Shown here one piece after another: positions 60,233 through 64,000 of a stretch of DNA of 64,000 nt. This DNA comes from GWE2-51-13 sp942492825 (GTDB lineage Bacteria > Bacillota_I > Bacilli_A > Erysipelotrichales > Erysipelotrichaceae): the NCBI GenBank assembly GCA_942492825.1, contig OW818635.1:992001-1056000 (forward strand), given 5' to 3'. Each line of letters opens with the position of its first letter. The stretch's first letter is position 1. The translations under genes and the position numbers were made by a program. The notes under the pieces are model-generated. The model did no database searches and was not told where the DNA came from. It saw nothing but the letters and a program-made list of their open reading frames with translations.

Positions 60233-60775
60233 TCAATACCTCGGAGTCAATTTTTGTACTAGTTCATTCAATGAATCCGAAACAATTTGAATCTTTTCGT
60301 TCTCAGGATCATAATAGACAATTTCACCAGAATCATTATCAATGCAAAGCAAAAAAGAGTTTTCAGAAGTATTATAGTCCCCAAGTTGAATATATCGAAC
60401 TCCCTCTAGGTTTATTCCTAAATTTTCAAATCTTCTTCGTAAAAAAACAGAATAGTTTGAATCTGGTGTTAAACTATGTAAAACTATTTCGTTATCATCA
60501 ATAAAGCCACTTATATCTAAAAAATAGTAACTGTTAAAAAATTCATAGATATCATTATGCAATAGTATGCCCAACTCTTTATCCAATGACTCTTTCAGAA
60601 TTGGATCAATTACCTTTATAATTCTCCATTCGATATATCCTTGACTATCTTCATTACCAAGATAAAAATCTTTACTGACATTTTTATTATGTGGGATCTT
60701 AGGAAAAGATTTATTGTGTAGTTCCCATTCATCACATAGCTTTTTATAGTACTCTTCAATTGTCTTGCTAATCAT
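60233..60775 (-). CDS. Syd/SUKH-superfamily-like protein, probable immunity protein
   Basis: A 180-residue acidic protein. The N-terminal IEEYYKKLCDEWELHNKSFPK matches the start of Syd (a Y-C-D-x-W-x-x-x-x-K-S-x-P pattern), and DKELGILLHNDIYEFFNSYYF matches the Syd segment with the aromatic-rich helix. Syd belongs to the SUKH superfamily, many members of which neutralise nuclease toxins. Directly upstream of the HNH gene, so it most likely inhibits that enzyme. Resemblance is read by eye. Confidence 0.6.
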   Translation of the reverse strand: MISKTIEEYYKKLCDEWELHNKSFPKIPHNKNVSKDFYLGNEDSQGYIEWRIIKVIDPILKESLDKELGILLHNDIYEFFNSYYFLDISGFIDDNEIVLHSLTPDSNYSVFLRRRFENLGINLEGVRYIQLGDYNTSENSFLLCIDNDSGEIVYYDPENEKIQIVSDSLNELVQKLTPRY

Positions 60776-60823
60776 TTTACTCCTCCGATTTGATTTGCTT
60801 CAAATCATCATATCATATACTAA

Positions 60824-61306
60824 TTATTGTCTCTCAAGTAATCTCTTCTCCATTTGAATAACTATACCATCAATAAACTCATCTTTACGAAAGTCTCTTT
60901 TTAGTGAACTATAGTCGCGAGGTTCTGACAATCCTTTGCTTTGTAACCAATAAATCTGATAACGATCGAGTCCGTGTAAATCGTGAATATCTAGATTGAA
61001 TTTAGTTAATGCAACTGGAATGACAATCCTGTTTGATTTTGTGAGTTCTGGAAGTTCAACATTATTTATATAGCTCGAATTTAAAAATGAAGGACTTAAA
61101 AGCAATATGCCGCAGGTGCTTGATTCTAGATTTGATCTTATTAGTGCATTCCAATCTTCCCCCGCTTTCAGTTCAACATCTCGCCAAATTTCATATTCGA
61201 AATTTTTTGAAGAAAGTATATATTCCCTTAACCTTTCAGAAAATTCTGTAGCTAATTTAGAGTTACGATGTGCATAGCAGATAAAGATAGAGATTTTCCT
61301 TTTCAT
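60824..61306 (-). CDS. Stand-alone TIR-domain protein
   Basis: A 160-residue protein that is almost all TIR domain: KISIFICYAHRN at the N-terminus (box 1), EIWRDVELKAGEDWNALI (about 39-56) and CGILLLSPSFLNSSYINNVELPEL (about 65-88), where Glu84 is in the place of the NADase catalytic Glu. Bacterial TIR proteins cleave NAD+ or make signal nucleotides, often on phage infection. No sensor is fused to it. Very strong TTAGGAGG ribosome site. Followed by the Syd-like and HNH genes after 48 bp. Confidence 0.88.
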   Translation of the reverse strand: MKRKISIFICYAHRNSKLATEFSERLREYILSSKNFEYEIWRDVELKAGEDWNALIRSNLESSTCGILLLSPSFLNSSYINNVELPELTKSNRIVIPVALTKFNLDIHDLHGLDRYQIYWLQSKGLSEPRDYSSLKRDFRKDEFIDGIVIQMEKRLLERQ

Positions 61307-61484
61307 TTTTCCTCCTAATTAGCAAAAGACCAAAGTTTTATCTAATCTCATTATCAGAATAACCAACCATTATAGTGTGGACCCAAATTCACTTAATACC
61401 TCATCACTAACTCTACCAGTCACTTCCATTCAATCTTAAGTTCTCAATGTCTCTACATCTCACTAAACAAGATTTACATTCAGT
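61307..61484 (-). promoter_or_regulatory. Intergenic region with a probable promoter for the TIR gene
   Basis: 178 bp between the CBS gene and the TIR gene. A TATAAT (plus 61369-61374) about 63 bp before the TIR start is a likely -10; the -35 is weak. The TIR-Syd-HNH genes can thus be made apart from the CBS gene. Confidence 0.45.
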
Positions 61485-62198
61485 CTATTCATCAATATGT
61501 ACTCTTTTGTGAATTGATGGAATATTAGAACGAGTAATTATGCCCAAAATTTCTTCATCTTGATTACCGTTCTTCGTTATCAATACTGCAGAAATTATTT
61601 TACAGTCTTCGAATTGACTACCGTCAAATAAATCCATGATTTCAATCAAAGGATGATCCCTTCCGATATACGCACAACCAGCGACCCCCTCATCATATAT
61701 TAATGCATCTGAGACCGTGGCAAATTCGCTTAGTTTACCATGAACCACTAGTTCAGATGCTACCCAGCGAAAAATCGTATCTGAAGTTAGTAGCCCAACA
61801 AATTTTTCACCATTATATATCGGCACTTGAGAATAATCGTTTTCTTTCATAGAAAGCATAACGTCTCTTAAGTCATCATCGGATCTAAATGTTAGTACGT
61901 TGCACAGAAATGGATCAAGTTTCGGGGGATTCTTTATAAGTTCAATTACACGACCCAAAAATTCTATAGTCTCAGTAAATGGTTCTGCCATATATTTGTT
62001 AGAGTTCGAATGGACAATTAAGTTCCTCAAATTTGCATACTCTTTTAATGTACTTGAGTAATTTTTGACTATATCGTTATTTTTCGCTGCATTTTCAACT
62101 AATTCATAAAATGGTTGCCAATGATTCTTTGGTGCACTTTTTCTCAGTTCTGCTTCCAGAATATTGAACAACTTCTTGAATTCTTCTACATTTCCCAT
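61485..62198 (-). CDS. HEPN-like domain fused to a CBS-domain pair
   Basis: A 237-residue protein. The N-terminal helical domain (about 1-95) contains LRNLIVH with Arg58 and His63 in the R-x4-H arrangement of HEPN RNases. Residues about 98-237 are two CBS motifs (VPIYNGEKFVGLLTSDTIFRW and AVLITKNG...ILGIITRSNIPSI), which bind adenine nucleotides in other proteins. The start at 62198 follows GAGGAACT. A nucleotide-controlled RNase or a sensor is possible. It is divergent from the DNA methyltransferase. The HEPN assignment rests on one motif. Confidence 0.65.
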   Translation of the reverse strand: MGNVEEFKKLFNILEAELRKSAPKNHWQPFYELVENAAKNNDIVKNYSSTLKEYANLRNLIVHSNSNKYMAEPFTETIEFLGRVIELIKNPPKLDPFLCNVLTFRSDDDLRDVMLSMKENDYSQVPIYNGEKFVGLLTSDTIFRWVASELVVHGKLSEFATVSDALIYDEGVAGCAYIGRDHPLIEIMDLFDGSQFEDCKIISAVLITKNGNQDEEILGIITRSNIPSIHKRVHIDE

Positions 62199-62266
62199 TT
62201 TAGTTCCTCTCGTGCAATTGCTATTATCAATTTTTATTTTGATATTCACCTAGTCGAATAATATCA

Positions 62267-62400
62267 CTTAAGTATAAGAAATAGAACATAAAAAATAACA
62301 GTTGCCTAAGTTCATGATACAATTTTAGGACATATTCAATAGAATTATCAAACTTTACAAACTTATATTGAATGTGGTTTTGTCGAAATGTATACTTAAG
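62267..62400. promoter_or_regulatory. Divergent control region with a distant 10-bp inverted repeat
   Basis: CTTAAGTATA (62267-62276) and its complement TATACTTAAG (62391-62400) flank the region between the HEPN-CBS gene and the methyltransferase gene, each near one start. AT-rich between. They could be paired operators. No controller gene is visible. Confidence 0.5.
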
Positions 62401-62453
62401 GAGTCAAAAAGAATATTTGAAGCCAAATCACTGGATGATTTTAAGGGGATAAA

Positions 62454-64000
62454 ATGAAAGTAGCAGATTTTTTTTGTGGCGCTGGAGGTTTTTCTGAAGG
62501 CTTTAGACAGGCTGGTTTCGAAATTGTTTTTGCTGTCGATAAATGGTTACCCGCGATAAATACATATAAAGCTAATAAGCCTACGGTTAATGCAATTATT
62601 GATGATGTTGTCAGGATTGCACATCTTTCTGATGAAGAATTTGAAAGGCAAGTGCCAGATACTGAAGTAATCATTGGATCGCCACCTTGCGTTGCATTCT
62701 CAAACTCAAACAAATCTGGAAAAGGTGATAAGTCTGTTGGAATTTTATTGCTTGAATCGTATTTGAGGATTATTGCGAGAAAGAAGTTCAAGAAAAACTC
62801 TATTTTGAAATACTGGGTACTTGAAAATGTCCCAAATATTCAAAAATATGTAAAAAGTGAGTACACAGCAAATGATCTTGGTCTCGAAGGTGATTTCATT
62901 CTTTGTCCAATTTCAGAAAGTACTGGAGTTTACAACGCGAAATACTTTGGAGCACCAACAAATCGAAGAAGATTCCTTTGCGGTGAATTCCCAATTCTGA
63001 CTGAAACACATAATGATAGTAATTTATTAACACTTCAACATGTGTTTGAATCTCTTGGTGAACCATGCCTAGAAGATAGAAAGTTTATCGAAGATTGTAA
63101 CTACAAGAGTCTGATACTACCAAAGGATGAAGTTACTGATCACCAATACAAACATTTAGTTCCGGAATTTGAATGGAAAACTGCAGAAAGACTTAAACTC
63201 GATCGAGGTTATATGGGTAAGATGTCATTCCCTGAGAATTCATGTAAACCTGCTCGAACGGTTATGGCAACAATTACTGCAAGTTCAAGAGAATCAATGA
63301 TTTTAAATAACGCCCAAGGTGGTTTTCGTTTGCCAACTGTTAGAGAAGCTGCTTGCATGATGAGTTTCCCTATTGATTATAGATTTTACGGTAATTCAGA
63401 AGGTGTAAAATATAAGCTGGTTGGTAATGCAGTTCCTCCAAAATTGTCGTTTGCTGTTGCTTCGGCAATTCTTAAAGATAATGACTTCACTGTTCCAAGT
63501 GAATACCCGAGAATCACTCATAATGATGAGATTCGATTTGTTAACCTAAATTATTCAGAGATTTTAACAAAAGAAGAAAAACCCAAGAGAATGGATGCGA
63601 AATTTAAATATCACATTCCGTTTCTTATCCGAAAAGCTTATAGAGTAGAATTGACTAATCATCATTCTGATTTTCGGGCAAATCGAATCACTTGGATTGC
63701 AGAAATCCATTTCAGCCAAGGAAAAACTAAAGCATCTGTTCTGAGCCCGAAAATTGAACTAAATGATTTCATTACTGAGTATCAATCAAAAATTGAGAAT
63801 TTCATTAATAAAATTGTCGAAGCTATATCAACACACGATGAACTTCAAAAAAACTATTGTATGACTTCAAATGAAAAACAAGGTAGAATTGGACCTTTTG
63901 AATTACTTCAGCAAGTTAAAAATTTCATAAATGAGAATTTCAATTCTGAGAACAACTACATGAAGTCCCCTATGAATATGAAAATGATAGCAATTCCACA
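62454..64000 (+). CDS. DNA (cytosine-5) methyltransferase, 3' end outside the window
   Basis: The frame is open for 515 codons to the window end. Motif I is DFFCGAGGFSEGF (residues 5-17), motif IV GSPPCVAFS with catalytic Cys79, motif VI ENVPN (Glu124), motif VIII APTNRRRF, and motif X GNAVPP. A methyl transfer to cytosine C5 in DNA is expected. The C-terminal region after motif X exceeds a plain methyltransferase by over 170 residues and is unrecognised. AAGGGG precedes the ATG. A restriction partner could lie beyond the window. Confidence 0.93.
   Translation, partial: MKVADFFCGAGGFSEGFRQAGFEIVFAVDKWLPAINTYKANKPTVNAIIDDVVRIAHLSDEEFERQVPDTEVIIGSPPCVAFSNSNKSGKGDKSVGILLLESYLRIIARKKFKKNSILKYWVLENVPNIQKYVKSEYTANDLGLEGDFILCPISESTGVYNAKYFGAPTNRRRFLCGEFPILTETHNDSNLLTLQHVFESLGEPCLEDRKFIEDCNYKSLILPKDEVTDHQYKHLVPEFEWKTAERLKLDRGYMGKMSFPENSCKPARTVMATITASSRESMILNNAQGGFRLPTVREAACMMSFPIDYRFYGNSEGVKYKLVGNAVPPKLSFAVASAILKDNDFTVPSEYPRITHNDEIRFVNLNYSEILTKEEKPKRMDAKFKYHIPFLIRKAYRVELTNHHSDFRANRITWIAEIHFSQGKTKASVLSPKIELNDFITEYQSKIENFINKIVEAISTHDELQKNYCMTSNEKQGRIGPFELLQQVKNFINENFNSENNYMKSPMNMKMIAIP

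Noticed and set aside
62441..62791. A 116-codon minus-strand frame
   Set aside because: It is the complement of the 5' part of the DNA methyltransferase gene, whose motifs are clear.
1..64000. CRISPR array
   Set aside because: No series of regularly spaced direct repeats was seen.
1..64000. Complete tRNA or rRNA gene
   Set aside because: Apart from the 3'-end fragment at 58914-58938 no cloverleaf or rRNA-like stretch was recognised by eye.

Overview
The window is about 64 kb of chromosome from a fermentative, anaerobic, mid-GC Bacillota. An Erysipelotrichia or Izemoplasma/Acholeplasma-type relative is my best guess, not a proven placement. The reasons are strong AGGAGG ribosome sites, overlapping ATGA gene junctions, sigma-A type promoters, a CIRCE heat-shock operator, mannose-family PTS genes, pyruvate formate-lyase with its activase, a ferredoxin-type [FeFe] hydrogenase, Trk/Ktr potassium uptake and UppP. 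UGA is used as a normal stop codon (for example at 4275-4277), so this is not the Mycoplasma code.

Bases 1-11650 hold a sugar-amine or Amadori-product uptake and breakdown locus. A seven-gene minus-strand operon (10399 to 5047) encodes PTS EIIB, EIIC and EIID, a FrlB-type deglycase, an FrlD-type kinase, DeoC and a HAD phosphatase/mutase. A second minus unit holds YajC and EIIA, followed by nagB with its own promoter. Two plus-strand SIS-domain genes and two tandem GntR/UTRA regulators complete it. A shared operator-like motif (TATGT-N4-ACATA) lies next to the -35 of both PTS promoters. By analogy with the gfr and frl systems the substrate is probably glucoselysine, fructoselysine or a related glycated amine. 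An IS3-family element (11700-13070) has landed inside the terminator that closed this locus.

Bases 13106-27909 are core functions: a Gfo/Idh oxidoreductase, CBS-type manganese pyrophosphatase, acetyltransferase, flavodoxin, MazG-like pyrophosphatase, a YtrA-type regulator with its ABC exporter, a NuoE-like ferredoxin, [FeFe] hydrogenase, a DNA-glycosylase-like HEAT protein and a truncated KdpD/KdpE pair. Bases 27953-31913 are a potassium operon (two TrkA, a previously hidden 44-aa membrane protein, TrkH). Bases 32022-46759 hold a nuclease lipoprotein, split chromate transporter, TetR operon, SGNH hydrolase, PFL system, a second tandem GntR pair, UppP, an HTH-less FCD protein, Hsp20 under CIRCE control and a nitroreductase. 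Bases 46820-50922 are GlpP and a two-component system with an extra, apparently dead, kinase-like sensor, preceded by a leader with its own terminator. Bases 51172-58798 hold a HerA-like ATPase, ferritin, subtilase, pentapeptide protein, mannose-6-phosphate isomerase and membrane proteins.

From about 58914 to the end the DNA becomes visibly AT-rich and looks like an integrated defence/conflict island. It begins with what appears to be the 3' end of a tRNA-Gly gene, the typical scar of site-specific integration. It then carries an HNH-type nuclease with a Syd/SUKH-like probable immunity protein, a stand-alone TIR-domain protein, a protein that joins a HEPN-like R-x4-H motif to two CBS domains, and a divergent 5-methylcytosine DNA methyltransferase that runs off the window. 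The TIR plus HEPN-CBS neighbourhood is the best candidate for an undescribed system: TIR enzymes make or destroy nucleotides, CBS pairs bind adenine nucleotides, and HEPN domains are often RNases. The link between them is inference.
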